Part shown: positions 1 through 8,326 of the stretch, one piece after another
Position numbering within the stretch: the stretch's first letter is position 1
How the letters are laid out: every line of letters starts with the position of its first letter
DNA from: an uncultured Clostridia bacterium
GTDB lineage: Bacteria; Bacillota; Clostridia; Christensenellales; UBA3700
Reading direction: 5' to 3'
Assembly: GCA_945872615.1 (NCBI GenBank)
Contig: CAMBZZ010000011.1
Location: 1 to 49,714 of the forward strand
DNA length: 49,714 nt
Notes under the pieces: model-generated
What the model was told of the DNA's origin: nothing
Databases searched by the model: none
The model's input: the letters and a program-made list of their open reading frames with translations, nothing else
Position numbers and translations under genes: made by a program

Positions 1-22
1 AGAGTAGGACGCTGCCGGATCC
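1..22 (+). rRNA. rrf: 3' end of 5S rRNA (partial, cut by window edge)
   Basis: The first bases read AGAGTAGGACGCTGCCGGAT, the near-universal closing segment of bacterial 5S rRNA. A strong intrinsic terminator follows at once. The window therefore opens at the downstream end of a ribosomal RNA operon. Only about 20 nt are present, so the call rests on this signature plus the terminator. Confidence 0.75.
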
Positions 23-25
23 ATT

Positions 26-52
26 AAGACAAGCATTTCGCTTGTCTTTTTT
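26..52 (+). terminator. Intrinsic terminator of the rRNA operon
   Basis: A perfect 9-bp stem (26-34 with 40-48) closes a 5-nt loop and runs into a T tract (47-52). It sits directly after the 5S end, as expected for an rrn operon terminator. Confidence 0.85.
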
Positions 53-461
53 ATTACCGTTTATAAACGTCTTTTGAATTGACCACGCCACATTTTCTCG
101 CCTCGCTCCAAGAAGTGAATTGCTTCATAATGCAGCGTTGGTGCAATTTATGCCGTTAGACAATTCATACAACTAGTTGTAATTTTAGCTTACAGGCGCA
201 ATTTATACTCTCGTCAACTTGACGAGAATTTCGTGTATCGAAAGTTGAAATTAGTAATTACGTCTATATATCGTATTCGTTAGGAATCGGCTAGGCTATG
301 CAACCCTATATATTATATGTAATTCTTAGTGTTACAGCGTTTCTCGTGGCGTTGCAAATGCAAGACTACGATTTTGATTATAATAGTTTTGTTGGTCAAA
401 AACTCAATACATGTCGATTATTTTGAAAATTTATATTAGTTGTTTGGCTTTTTACGTTGCG
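53..461. other. 409-bp AT-rich intergenic region with two perfect palindromes
   Basis: No plausible gene or tRNA is seen. Two symmetric elements stand out: a 14-bp perfect palindrome TACAACTAGTTGTA at 168-181, and a 19-bp inverted repeat at 209-227 (9-bp arms TCTCGTCAA and TTGACGAGA around a single C). The phrase GCAATTTAT occurs twice (143-151 and 199-207 region). These could be operators, but no function is shown. Confidence 0.4.
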
Positions 462-490
462 TTGACAATACTAAAAAATTGTGATATAAC
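462..490 (+). promoter_or_regulatory. Sigma-A promoter of the hydrolase gene
   Basis: A perfect -35 TTGACA (462-467), 17-bp spacer and -10 TATAAC (485-490) lie 33 nt before the ATG at 524. This is one of the best promoters in the window. Confidence 0.75.
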
Positions 491-523
491 TTAGAAAATA
501 TCAAATATCGGGGTGTAAAGGTC

Positions 524-1384
524 ATGAAAATAGTAAAAGATATTTTGATTTTGATTATTATTTTTACACTCGCATTTTATTGTTTTTTTGCATTGTCTGC
601 TTGTCAAACGGACGAAGAAATCAAAACTTTTGAATACGAAACAAACGAAATGATTGTAAAAAAGGGTGACGTCGATATTTATGGAAAACTCTATCTGCCA
701 ATTTATGCAAGCGACGACAAACCCTTGGTCATATTGGCTCATAGTGCCAATCTTACTTCCGATTCTTTGAGCAAATACGCCGAGGAGTTTGCAAAAAGGG
801 GCTTTGTCGCATACGCGTTTGATTTTTGCGGTGGAAGCAGTAATAGTAGAAGCGGAGGAAGTCAAGTGGATATGACGGTATTTAGCGAGTGCGATGATTT
901 GCAAACCGTAATTGACGCGCTATTGCAACTCGAATACGTGGATGAGAACGCCGTCTATCTGTTCGGCACCAGTATGGGCGGGCTGGTATGCGCCTTGACG
1001 GCAGAGAATAACGCCCACGTCAAAGGAGAAATTTTGTTGTATCCCGCTTTTAATATCGCGGAATTAGTTTCATCTTATTCGGGCTTTGGAAACGGGATTT
1101 TCAATACCTACGGGCAAGCCTTCGTTGACACTCTAAAAGACTTTGACGTGTATGACCATATAGGCAATTTTAGCGGCAACGTCTTGATTGTGCACGGAAG
1201 TAACGATTTTATCGTCAAACCTTCTTATTCTCAACGCGCGACTGATAAGTACGAGCATTGTACTTTGCGTATTATTGAAAATGCGGGACACGGTTTCAAT
1301 CAAGACAATTATTCTATCGGCGGCGAATTTGACGACGAGGTATGGCGATTTATTGACGATTATTTTACCATAGAAGAGCTTTGA
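524..1384 (+). CDS. Alpha/beta-hydrolase lipoprotein (dienelactone hydrolase/S9-like fold)
   Basis: This 286-residue protein starts with a hydrophobic segment and a lipobox (LSAC, Cys27), so it is probably a lipoprotein on the outer face of the membrane. The alpha/beta-hydrolase catalytic triad is visible: nucleophile elbow GTSMGG with Ser150, Asp228 in GSNDFIV and His256 in NAGHGF. The usual HG oxyanion motif is replaced by AHSAN near residue 72. The family hydrolyses esters or peptides; the substrate cannot be read from the sequence. It is a single gene with its own consensus promoter and a modest SD (AAAGGT) before ATG 524. A two-component pair follows in the same direction 78 nt later but has its own promoter elements. 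Confidence 0.8.
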   Translation: MKIVKDILILIIIFTLAFYCFFALSACQTDEEIKTFEYETNEMIVKKGDVDIYGKLYLPIYASDDKPLVILAHSANLTSDSLSKYAEEFAKRGFVAYAFDFCGGSSNSRSGGSQVDMTVFSECDDLQTVIDALLQLEYVDENAVYLFGTSMGGLVCALTAENNAHVKGEILLYPAFNIAELVSSYSGFGNGIFNTYGQAFVDTLKDFDVYDHIGNFSGNVLIVHGSNDFIVKPSYSQRATDKYEHCTLRIIENAGHGFNQDNYSIGGEFDDEVWRFIDDYFTIEEL

Positions 1385-1409
1385 CGCAATTTATTTTTTT
1401 GTTTGGCTA

Positions 1410-1438
1410 TTTACTTTATAATTTTATTATGGTATAAT
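1410..1438 (+). promoter_or_regulatory. Probable promoter of the first two-component operon
   Basis: A perfect TATAAT (1433-1438) is preceded at 17 bp by a weak -35 TTTACT (1410-1415). A second TATAAT lies at 1417-1422. The weak -35 would suit activator control, but no repeat resembling the pstS element is present here. Confidence 0.5.
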
Positions 1439-1462
1439 ATAAAAAGTTAATTGAGGTGCAAA

Positions 1463-2161
1463 ATGCAATACAATATTTTTATAGTTGAGGACGATAAAAG
1501 CATTAGGGATATGTACGAAATAGCCTTTTCGCAAGAAGAGTTTAATATTTCTACCTTCATTACCGCGGAGACGATGTTTGACAGTCTTAACAAATACAGT
1601 GCAGATTTGATAATACTCGATTTGATGTTGCCGGGTATGGACGGCTTGAGTGCCCTCAAAAAAATAAAGGAAGATAAGAATACGCAAGATATTCCCGTGA
1701 TAATAGTTTCGGCAAAAGGCGATGAGGCAATCAAGGTCAAAGGACTAGATATGGGTGCGGACGATTATATCGAGAAGCCTTTCGGTATGTTTGAACTCGT
1801 TGCAAGAGTCAAAGCCAATTTGCGCAAGGCGGGAGGAAAAGGCGAAAATAAGATTATCGCTTACAACGATATAGTCATCAACGACGACGAACATATTGTC
1901 ACCGTCGGAGGACAACAAGTCAATTTGACGCTAAAAGAATACAAGTTGTTGCAACTTTTGATGCAAAACATAGACAAAGTAGTCGATAGAGAAACTATTT
2001 TGAGAAAAGTGTGGGACTACGAGTATTTTGGAGAGACCCGCACGCTGGATATGCACATCAAGTCACTGAGAAGCAAACTTGAAGAATTTACTCCTATTAA
2101 ATACATAGCCACGGTGAGAGGAGTGGGATACAAGTTTTGCAAAGTGAACTATGAAAAATAA
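1463..2161 (+). CDS. OmpR/PhoB-family response regulator (first pair)
   Basis: The 232-residue protein has an N-terminal receiver domain with the acidic pair Asp10/Asp11, phospho-acceptor Asp53 in LILDLMLPGMDG-type context and the conserved Lys in EKPFG. A C-terminal winged-helix domain ends in the RGVGYKF motif typical of OmpR/PhoB regulators. The start was placed at ATG 1463, because the upstream in-frame TTG at 1451 overlaps the SD GAGGTG (1453-1458). The stop overlaps the downstream kinase gene by 11 nt, implying co-translation and a cognate pair. It is similar in layout to the second pair at 18.4 kb, but it lies outside the pst cluster, so the signal it serves is unknown. Confidence 0.88.
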   Translation: MQYNIFIVEDDKSIRDMYEIAFSQEEFNISTFITAETMFDSLNKYSADLIILDLMLPGMDGLSALKKIKEDKNTQDIPVIIVSAKGDEAIKVKGLDMGADDYIEKPFGMFELVARVKANLRKAGGKGENKIIAYNDIVINDDEHIVTVGGQQVNLTLKEYKLLQLLMQNIDKVVDRETILRKVWDYEYFGETRTLDMHIKSLRSKLEEFTPIKYIATVRGVGYKFCKVNYEK

Positions 2162-3893
2162 ACTACTACTAAAAATAGTCATCGTAACCACCATTGCTTT
2201 GCTGATAAGCACCGGCATAAGCATTGGTGTTTTATATTATATCAATCTTACCACGGTCAAGGACAATCTTACCAAAGCCAACGACACAATATCTTCGGAT
2301 ATTGCCAATGCAACCGATAGAGGACAGTTGGAAGAATACGTCTTTGACGTCAACAATCATATCGTCGGCGTTTGCGTGTTGGACGGCAAGGACGAGATTA
2401 TTGCTAATTCTATCGAATACGGCTTGCTCAGCGACGAAACGTTAAAAAAGAAAATTTGCAAAGCTACGAGAGAAAAACAAACTGTTAGTTATATTAAGCA
2501 ATTACGTAGAGAAGGCAAAACGGTTTTAGTTAAATGCACTTTGGTGAACAATCCTGCGATAGATCCGTCGAAAGAGCTCATCGTAGTGACGAGTACCGTC
2601 TTTTTTTACAACAGCAGTATGATGAGGATAGTCATAGTATTTGCTTTGGCGGTGTTGTTGGTAGTTTTCGTCGGAGCAAATATAATAATCAATTCTGCAA
2701 TCAAGGTCGCTGTAGAGCCGATAGGTGAGGTGGGCAACTCTCTGAAAGAAATCGTCAACGGCAATTATAAAAAAGCAAATATCGTCTCTTACGGCGATGA
2801 AGAGATAGACAATTTGTTTGGTCAAATAGGCGAAATCAGCGACCAAATATCCAATTCGGTGATAGAACTTAGACAAGAACAGTCTAAGTCGAGATTTTTG
2901 CTCAAAGCGGTCAATCAAGGCGTTATGGCAATAAGCAAAATGGGCACGGTGATGCTCACCAATAGCGTAGTCAACGCTATTTTTGAACAAGACGACATGT
3001 CGGGCGCAAGCGTGGAAGAATATTTTGCTCCCGACGCCGTCGCAAAGATAAAAAAGGCAGTCAACGATAAAACTACCGCAGAAGTGCTGGTAGAACGAAA
3101 TAGTAAAATTTATCTCGTCGAGGCTATTCCCTTTGACGACGAGAGCGAATTGGAGTTTAGTAATATCAAAATGATTTTGGTCTTTACCGACGTTACGCAA
3201 CCTTTCAACACCGAAAAAATCAGAAACGAATTTTTTGCCAATGCGTCGCACGAACTCAAGACGCCTCTTACGGCAATAGTGGGATACTCGGAAATTTTAC
3301 AGATGCATTCCGACCCAAAGACGATAGACAAATGCGCTAGTGAAATCAACAAAAACGCACAAAAAATGAGAGAACTTATCAATGATATGCTCAAGTTGAG
3401 CCGTCTAGAAGCCCAACAAGAGGTGGAAGAGAGCAAGAAGTTCGAACTGTTGCAACTGTGCAAAAAGACCGTTGAAGAGCAAAAAGACGTGGCTGACAAC
3501 AAAAACGTCAGCGTAAGAGTAGAGGGCGTTGAGGCGTATATCGTCGGCAAAGAGGATATGATAAAGACAGTCGTAGAAAACCTCCTCAACAATGCAATCA
3601 AGTACAACAAAGAGGGCGGTAAGGTCGTGGTAAGTGTGCAAGAAAATGAAAATTCGGTAATCATGAGTGTTGCCGACAATGGAATAGGCATTGCCAAAGA
3701 ACATCACGACAGACTGTTTGAGAGATTTTATAAAGTTGACGTGGCAAGGACGAGAACGGAAGAATCTTCTACGGGATTGGGACTTGCAATCGTCAAACAT
3801 ATCTTGCAAATGCACGACGCTAAGATTACCGTCGAGAGTCAACCAGACGTCGGTACAAAAATGACGGTGACTTTCAAAAAGGCTGTTGATTGA
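2151..3893 (+). CDS. PhoR/WalK-like membrane sensor histidine kinase (first pair)
   Basis: This 580-residue kinase has transmembrane helices at about 7-30 and 157-181 flanking a roughly 125-residue extracytoplasmic sensor. A HAMP-like segment (about 182-235), a PAS-like domain (about 245-350), a HisKA domain with phospho-acceptor His367 (ASHELKTPLTAI), and an HATPase_c domain follow. The HATPase boxes are N (NLLNNAIKYN, ~477-486), G1 (DNGIGIA, ~509-515) and G2 (TGLGLAIVKH, ~541-550). It autophosphorylates and transfers phosphate to the partner regulator encoded upstream, with which it overlaps by 11 nt. The domain order matches PhoR and WalK. The kinase at 19.1 kb shares the FFANASHELKTP core, indicating a common ancestor. 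Confidence 0.9.
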   Translation: MKNKLLLKIVIVTTIALLISTGISIGVLYYINLTTVKDNLTKANDTISSDIANATDRGQLEEYVFDVNNHIVGVCVLDGKDEIIANSIEYGLLSDETLKKKICKATREKQTVSYIKQLRREGKTVLVKCTLVNNPAIDPSKELIVVTSTVFFYNSSMMRIVIVFALAVLLVVFVGANIIINSAIKVAVEPIGEVGNSLKEIVNGNYKKANIVSYGDEEIDNLFGQIGEISDQISNSVIELRQEQSKSRFLLKAVNQGVMAISKMGTVMLTNSVVNAIFEQDDMSGASVEEYFAPDAVAKIKKAVNDKTTAEVLVERNSKIYLVEAIPFDDESELEFSNIKMILVFTDVTQPFNTEKIRNEFFANASHELKTPLTAIVGYSEILQMHSDPKTIDKCASEINKNAQKMRELINDMLKLSRLEAQQEVEESKKFELLQLCKKTVEEQKDVADNKNVSVRVEGVEAYIVGKEDMIKTVVENLLNNAIKYNKEGGKVVVSVQENENSVIMSVADNGIGIAKEHHDRLFERFYKVDVARTRTEESSTGLGLAIVKHILQMHDAKITVESQPDVGTKMTVTFKKAVD

Positions 3894-4073
3894 GGTCGAA
3901 AAGAATCTTACGATGAGTAACGTGATTGATTACGATGACGATTGAAAGGGATAGAGATAAGAACGTGCAATCGCGTCGAATAAGAGCATCTTAAACATCT
4001 AAATATCCAACTTAGTGATTAAAGCATAATAAATAAATCGGTGAGAGAGGTCGTTATAATAGATTTAACGATT

Positions 4074-4107
4074 AAAAAAGGAAGAGCGTCAATTACTCTT
4101 CCTTTTT
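4074..4107. terminator. Bidirectional intrinsic terminator between convergent genes
   Basis: A 12-13-bp stem (4074-4086 with 4096-4107) has A and T tracts on both flanks. It can stop transcripts from the histidine kinase on the plus strand and from the repeat protein on the minus strand. The 180 bp between the kinase stop and this hairpin show nothing else recognisable. Confidence 0.85.
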
Positions 4108-4124
4108 GTTTGCTTTTGTACCAA

Positions 4125-5954
4125 TCAAGCCGTAGGGTCTTCGATATAATTGATTTTAGCAGCGGCAACTTTGAGGAATTCGCCGTCCTTTTGTGCGGCT
4201 TCCAAACTTCTATTTGGCATGCCCGAGCCGAAAATCTTGTTGTCCGACGTCATCAGTTTGTAGGTAAAGTAGCCGTTGGCGTCCTTGCCGTAAATTATGC
4301 TGCCTTGCTCGACGGCTTTGCGCAAAGTCTCGATTTGTCTTGCTCTAGGTCTGATTTTGTAACCTTCGGAGACGAATACCGTGACGCCTTGCTTATCTTT
4401 GATGACAAACCTAAACGGCTTGACTAACTCGTTAGGGATTTGTTCAACGACGAACTTTCCAAACTTAGGGTCAATCTTGTCACCGAAAAGTTTGATGATG
4501 GTGACGGCTTTGTCATTGTTGACCATAGTAATCGGCGCAAAGTTGGAAATGGTGTTGGCAGGAGCCGCTTTAGTTTGCATAGATATTGCTTTGGCTTGGC
4601 TAGCTTTTTTGGTCTTGGCGTTGGCAGGGCGACTTGAAGGTGCCTTGATGAGATTAGCCTTTTTAGCAACGGGAGCTTTTTTGGTGGTCGAAGGCTTGAT
4701 AATCGGAGCGCTCGAAGTGAGTGTCGCTTGTATTCTATTGGAATGAGTAGCGGCTTGCTCTGCTGCAACTTCTTCTGTCTCTTCCACAACGTTTTCTTCG
4801 GTTTTCTCTTCAACTATAGGTTCTTGAGTAGGCTCTGCTACCTCAACTACTGGTTCTTGAGTAGGCTCGTCAACCTTTTCTTCAACAACAGGCTCTTGAG
4901 CAGGCTCCTCAGCTTTTTCCTCAACAACAGGCTCTTGAGTAGGCTCGTCAACCTTTTCTTCAACAATAGGCTCTTGAACAGGCTCCTCGACCTTTTCTTC
5001 AACAATAGGCTCTTGAACAGGCTCCTCAGCTTTTTCCTCAACTACAGGCTCTTGAACAGGCTCCTCGACCTTTTCTTCAACAATAGGCTCTTGAACAGGC
5101 TCCTCAGCTTTTTCCTCAACTACAGGCTCTTGAACAGGCTCCTCAGTTTTTTCCTCAACTACAGGCTCTTGAGTAGGCTCCTCAGCCTTTTCCTCAACAA
5201 TAGGCTCTTGAACAGGCTCCTCAGCCTTTTTCTCAACTACAGGCTCTTGAGTAGGCTCTTCGACCTTTTCTTCGACAACAGGCGCTTGAGCAGGATCTTC
5301 TGCCTTTTCTTCAAACATCTCGTCCAAGATGTCGTCCATTTCGAGGTCGTCGAAATTCACCTCTTTTTCGTATCTATCGGATACGGGAACTTCGATTTCC
5401 TCTTCGGGTTTTTTCTCTTCGACAGGTTGAGTTGCGTCGTTATTTTCCGTGCCGTCGGAAGGTTGTTCTTCGTTTTGCTGTTGAGAATCTTCGTTTTCTT
5501 CGCAGTTCTCTTGGATAGTTGTTTCGTTGACTTCCACGCCCGTTGTATTATCTACAGGGGCTTCTTCTTTGACTGCAAAGAGTTGCTCTGCCAACTCTTC
5601 TATCGGGGTTGCGGCTGTTTCGGGGTTAGGAATCTCTTTGTTTTCTACGTATGCAGGAGTAGGGTTTTTGTATTGCTTTTTGGACATTCCGTATTTTATT
5701 TGGACGTCTTTGACGATTTCGTCGGCGTTGTTGAGTTCGGAATGAGAAACGCGTTTTTTGCTCAAAGCAGCGACGATAATCGCGCCTATAATGAAAATGC
5801 CGACTACGATTGCCAATAATGACCACATAGGAAGGGTAAGGGGACCAATATTGATGTCACCCATAAGAATGGTCTTCATCATTTCGAGAAAGTCGTTAGA
5901 AGCCTCTTCGGCGGTCTTTGCAACTGTTGTAGATAACAATGCGTTAGATAACAT
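4125..5954 (-). CDS. Membrane-anchored Glu/Pro/Val repeat protein with C-terminal YegP-like (DUF1508) domains
   Basis: The 609-residue protein has an N-terminal transmembrane helix (about 41-64) followed by KKR, which suggests the long remainder is cytoplasmic or that the helix is a signal anchor. An acidic stretch leads to thirteen tandem repeats of a 13-residue unit (consensus VQEPVVEEKAEEP) at residues 222-387. A basic Ala/Lys/Pro-rich linker (about 405-470) follows. The C-terminus holds two consecutive segments resembling the YegP/DUF1508 fold (about 513-553 with FRFVIKDKQGVTVFVSEGY, and about 561-598). The function is unknown; the repeat looks like a spacer or stalk and the charge flips from strongly acidic to strongly basic. 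SD GGGAG (5961-5965) supports ATG 5954. It is monocistronic, between a terminator and its own promoter. Confidence 0.75.
   Translation of the reverse strand: MLSNALLSTTVAKTAEEASNDFLEMMKTILMGDINIGPLTLPMWSLLAIVVGIFIIGAIIVAALSKKRVSHSELNNADEIVKDVQIKYGMSKKQYKNPTPAYVENKEIPNPETAATPIEELAEQLFAVKEEAPVDNTTGVEVNETTIQENCEENEDSQQQNEEQPSDGTENNDATQPVEEKKPEEEIEVPVSDRYEKEVNFDDLEMDDILDEMFEEKAEDPAQAPVVEEKVEEPTQEPVVEKKAEEPVQEPIVEEKAEEPTQEPVVEEKTEEPVQEPVVEEKAEEPVQEPIVEEKVEEPVQEPVVEEKAEEPVQEPIVEEKVEEPVQEPIVEEKVDEPTQEPVVEEKAEEPAQEPVVEEKVDEPTQEPVVEVAEPTQEPIVEEKTEENVVEETEEVAAEQAATHSNRIQATLTSSAPIIKPSTTKKAPVAKKANLIKAPSSRPANAKTKKASQAKAISMQTKAAPANTISNFAPITMVNNDKAVTIIKLFGDKIDPKFGKFVVEQIPNELVKPFRFVIKDKQGVTVFVSEGYKIRPRARQIETLRKAVEQGSIIYGKDANGYFTYKLMTSDNKIFGSGMPNRSLEAAQKDGEFLKVAAAKINYIEDPTA
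4794..5291 (-). repeat. Tandem 39-bp coding repeat (13 copies)
   Basis: Thirteen in-frame copies encode the 13-residue unit. One copy near the C-terminal end is two codons short (VVEVAEP variant). Copies differ mainly at positions 1 (V/T/A), 5 (V/I) and 9-11 (KAEE, KVEE, KVDE, KTEE), in an alternating mosaic that suggests past unequal exchange between copies. Such arrays usually vary in copy number between strains. Confidence 0.9.
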
Positions 5955-5981
5955 AATGTACTCCCAAATTTTATTATATCT

Positions 5982-6010
5982 ATTTTAGCATATTATTTAT
6001 ATTTTGTAAA
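5982..6010 (-). promoter_or_regulatory. Promoter of the repeat-protein gene
   Basis: On the minus strand, -35 TTTACA (6010-6005), a 17-bp spacer and -10 TAAAAT (5987-5982) lie 28 nt before ATG 5954. Confidence 0.6.
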
Positions 6011-6133
6011 TATATAAAAATTTATTAAAATGCAAATTTTTTTTGGAAAATGCGGTTTTGCAACAATAAGGATATTTTTTGTTATTTTTGGTACTTTTTA
6101 TTGCATATTGTTGTCAATGAGGTTAAAATATAT

Positions 6134-6847
6134 ATGTTAAATTCTATAGCACTCGCTTTGGCAAGCGGGGTGGTGGCAACGTTTTTGGGTATATTGTTTG
6201 CTCTTTTGGTAAGAGTAAAAGACCAAACGCAAGTAGCGACGGTCCTAAGCTTTTCGGCGGGATTTATGTTGGCAATGGTTGTGTTCGACATGTTGCCGTG
6301 CGCGATAGAGCAGTCATCGATTGTCGTCGTGGCAATATCGTTGGCTTTGACGTTGGCGGCTATTGCGGTGGCGGATAAGTTTATCGAACACAAGGTGCAA
6401 GCTAAGGCGCAAGGGCGCCCCAACTACGCTACCGGTATAATAATATTGCTGGCGATGTCGTTGCACGACTTACCCGAAGGCATTGCGCTTGGCGCACTAG
6501 AGACGTTGGAAACGAGTACTGCCTTTACGATACTGCTTGCTTCGCACAATATTATCGAGGGAGTAGCAATAGGGGCAACTTTGCGAGCAAGCAACTTTGC
6601 AAATAAGGGCGTAATAATAAGCGGATTGTTGGCGGGTACGCCTACCATAATAGGCGCTGCCTTAGGTTACGCGGTGTCGGGAATATCAAAAGTATTTTTG
6701 TCCGTGGGATTGGCAGTAGCTTCGGGCGCTATGCTCTACGTCGTATTCAAAGAACTGTTAAAAGACGTTTATCATGGCGGAGACAAAGCGTGGATAGGCG
6801 TTTTGATTGGTACTATTATAGGAATGATAACTGTATTCGTGGTATGA
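6134..6847 (+). CDS. ZIP-family divalent metal transporter (ZupT-like)
   Basis: This 237-residue polytopic membrane protein carries the two ZIP signatures: LHDLPEGIALG in the helix corresponding to TM4, and SHNIIEGVAIGA in TM5. Their His and Glu residues form the binuclear metal site. ZIP proteins import Zn2+, Fe2+ or Mn2+ into the cytoplasm; the actual metal cannot be told here. The start was set at ATG 6134 because of SD GAGG at 6119-6122; an in-frame ATG at 6050 would add 28 residues without an SD. The gene ends in an ATGA overlap with ywlC, so the two are translationally coupled. Confidence 0.87.
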   Translation: MLNSIALALASGVVATFLGILFALLVRVKDQTQVATVLSFSAGFMLAMVVFDMLPCAIEQSSIVVVAISLALTLAAIAVADKFIEHKVQAKAQGRPNYATGIIILLAMSLHDLPEGIALGALETLETSTAFTILLASHNIIEGVAIGATLRASNFANKGVIISGLLAGTPTIIGAALGYAVSGISKVFLSVGLAVASGAMLYVVFKELLKDVYHGGDKAWIGVLIGTIIGMITVFVV

Positions 6848-7827
6848 AAACGGAAGTATTACAAGGAAAAATTGCACTAAAAAGAGCAAGCGAACTCATC
6901 GCTCAAGGCGAGGTCGTGGCTTTTCCAACCGAAACGGTTTACGGATTGGGAGCCAATGCTTTCGATAGCGAAGCGGTGAGCAAAATATTCGTTGCTAAGG
7001 GTAGACCTAACGACAACCCTTTGATAGTTCACGTGGCGGACAAGTCGGATATTACCCCTCTTGTCGACTATATCAGTCCTTACGCTCAAGCAATAATAGA
7101 TAACTTTATGCCGGGACCTATTACAGTAATTATGCCCAAGTCGGATAAGGTGCCGAGCAACGTCAGCGCGGGGCTTTCAACGGTAGGTATAAGAATGCCG
7201 ATGCACCCCGTTGCAAGGGAATTTATAAGAGAATGCGGTTTGCCTATCGCGGCACCTTCAGCCAATACTTCCACGCATATTTCGCCTACCAGCGCCAAGC
7301 ACGTGTACGACGACATGCAGGGCAAAATTCCTCTAATAGTCGACGGCGGCAACTGCGAGGTTGGCATAGAGTCTACAATCATAGATACGACGACCGACGT
7401 GCCGACTATACTCAGACCGGGCGCAATCACGGCGCAAGACCTTGCCAAAGTGCTTGGACAAGTTGTCAACTTTACGGGGGAAGTGGTAGTAGCCAAAGCA
7501 CCCGGAATGAAGTACAAACACTACGCCCCTACATGCGAAATGGTGGTGGCAAAGGAGCTTGCAGACGCACTGGCGGAATATGACCGAAAATCAAAAAATT
7601 GTCGACCTGTATTGATTTGTTCGACTATTTGGACACAAAAAGTCGGAGATAGAAGAGTGATAGACGTGGGAGATAACGACAAACAAGTGGCGCGCAATAT
7701 ATACGGCGCAATGCACGAAGCGCAAGAGATTGGCGATTACATAATATGTCAAGATTTCGGCGATAGCGGAGTAATGTTGTCAGTGATGAATAGAGTAATC
7801 AAAGCAAGCGGAGGTAAGAGGATATGA
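6844..7827 (+). CDS. ywlC: L-threonylcarbamoyladenylate synthase (Sua5/YwlC type)
   Basis: The 327-residue protein makes threonylcarbamoyl-AMP from threonine, bicarbonate and ATP, the first step of the t6A37 tRNA modification. The YrdC domain is at about 5-195, with PTETVYGLGANAF near residues 25-37 and KGRPNDNPLIVH near 50-61. The C-terminal Sua5 extension (about 210-327) starts with the APGMKYKHYAP motif, distinguishing Sua5/YwlC from short TsaC. ATG 6844 overlaps the ZIP stop by 4 nt and has no strong SD of its own. The stop overlaps the next gene by ATGA. The order ywlC-ywlE-rpiB is the same as the ywl cluster of Bacillus subtilis. Confidence 0.93.
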   Translation: MKTEVLQGKIALKRASELIAQGEVVAFPTETVYGLGANAFDSEAVSKIFVAKGRPNDNPLIVHVADKSDITPLVDYISPYAQAIIDNFMPGPITVIMPKSDKVPSNVSAGLSTVGIRMPMHPVAREFIRECGLPIAAPSANTSTHISPTSAKHVYDDMQGKIPLIVDGGNCEVGIESTIIDTTTDVPTILRPGAITAQDLAKVLGQVVNFTGEVVVAKAPGMKYKHYAPTCEMVVAKELADALAEYDRKSKNCRPVLICSTIWTQKVGDRRVIDVGDNDKQVARNIYGAMHEAQEIGDYIICQDFGDSGVMLSVMNRVIKASGGKRI

Positions 7828-8270
7828 AGATAGTTTTCGTATGTACGGGTAATACTTGCAGGTCGCCTCTTGCCCAAGCCATTGCTCAAAAATACATTGA
7901 GGACAAGGGCTTGGATATTGACGTGGATAGTGCGGGATTGTCATGCTCTTACGGGCACGCAATGGCGGAGTATAGCCAAAAGATAATTGAGACAATGGGT
8001 ATATTTTTTACTCATACCTCTCAACCTATCACGCAAAAAATGGTGGACCAAACCGATTACTTCGTCACTATGGAGAGGTGGCAAAAAGAGGCGCTTATGA
8101 GCGTTGCTCCCAACAAGACGTTTTGCGTTGCCGATTTTTGCAACGAAGGCGACGTTGCCGACCCGTACGGGCAGTCTTTGCAAGTCTATCAAGATACGGC
8201 GGACAAGATTGACAGAGTTATGCCGACCATTATCGAGCAGTTGCTCGAAAAGTACGATACTCGTCGATAA
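7824..8270 (+). CDS. ywlE: Low-molecular-weight phosphatase, YwlE-type (probable protein-arginine phosphatase)
   Basis: This 148-residue cytoplasmic enzyme has the LMW-PTP P-loop C7-T-G-N-T-C-R13-S and the general acid Asp113 in DPYG. The catalytic Cys7 attacks the phosphate and Arg13 binds it. In B. subtilis YwlE a Thr at the equivalent of position 11 selects phosphoarginine over phosphotyrosine; that Thr is present here (GNTC). Together with the ywlC and rpiB neighbours this favours arginine phosphatase activity. The kinase partner McsB is not in the window, so the substrate assignment is an inference. It overlaps ywlC by 4 nt. Confidence 0.88.
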   Translation: MKIVFVCTGNTCRSPLAQAIAQKYIEDKGLDIDVDSAGLSCSYGHAMAEYSQKIIETMGIFFTHTSQPITQKMVDQTDYFVTMERWQKEALMSVAPNKTFCVADFCNEGDVADPYGQSLQVYQDTADKIDRVMPTIIEQLLEKYDTRR

Positions 8271-8326
8271 TAAAACACCGCTCGACGGTAGTATTGATAT
8301 AATATTATAATTTTACGGAGGACGAT

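Noticed and set aside
53..461. tRNA genes after the 5S rRNA
   Set aside because: No cloverleaf, T-loop GTTCRA or CCA-like acceptor pattern was found in the spacer.
4794..5291. CRISPR-like regular repeat array
   Set aside because: The units are contiguous 39-bp in-frame coding repeats without unique spacers, and no cas genes are nearby.
4728..5819. Long 363-codon open frame on the plus strand, rich in FNNRLLSRLL-like repeats
   Set aside because: It is the antisense shadow of the minus-strand VQEPVVEEKAEEP repeats. It has no SD and no sensible protein composition, and the minus-strand gene has promoter, SD and terminator.
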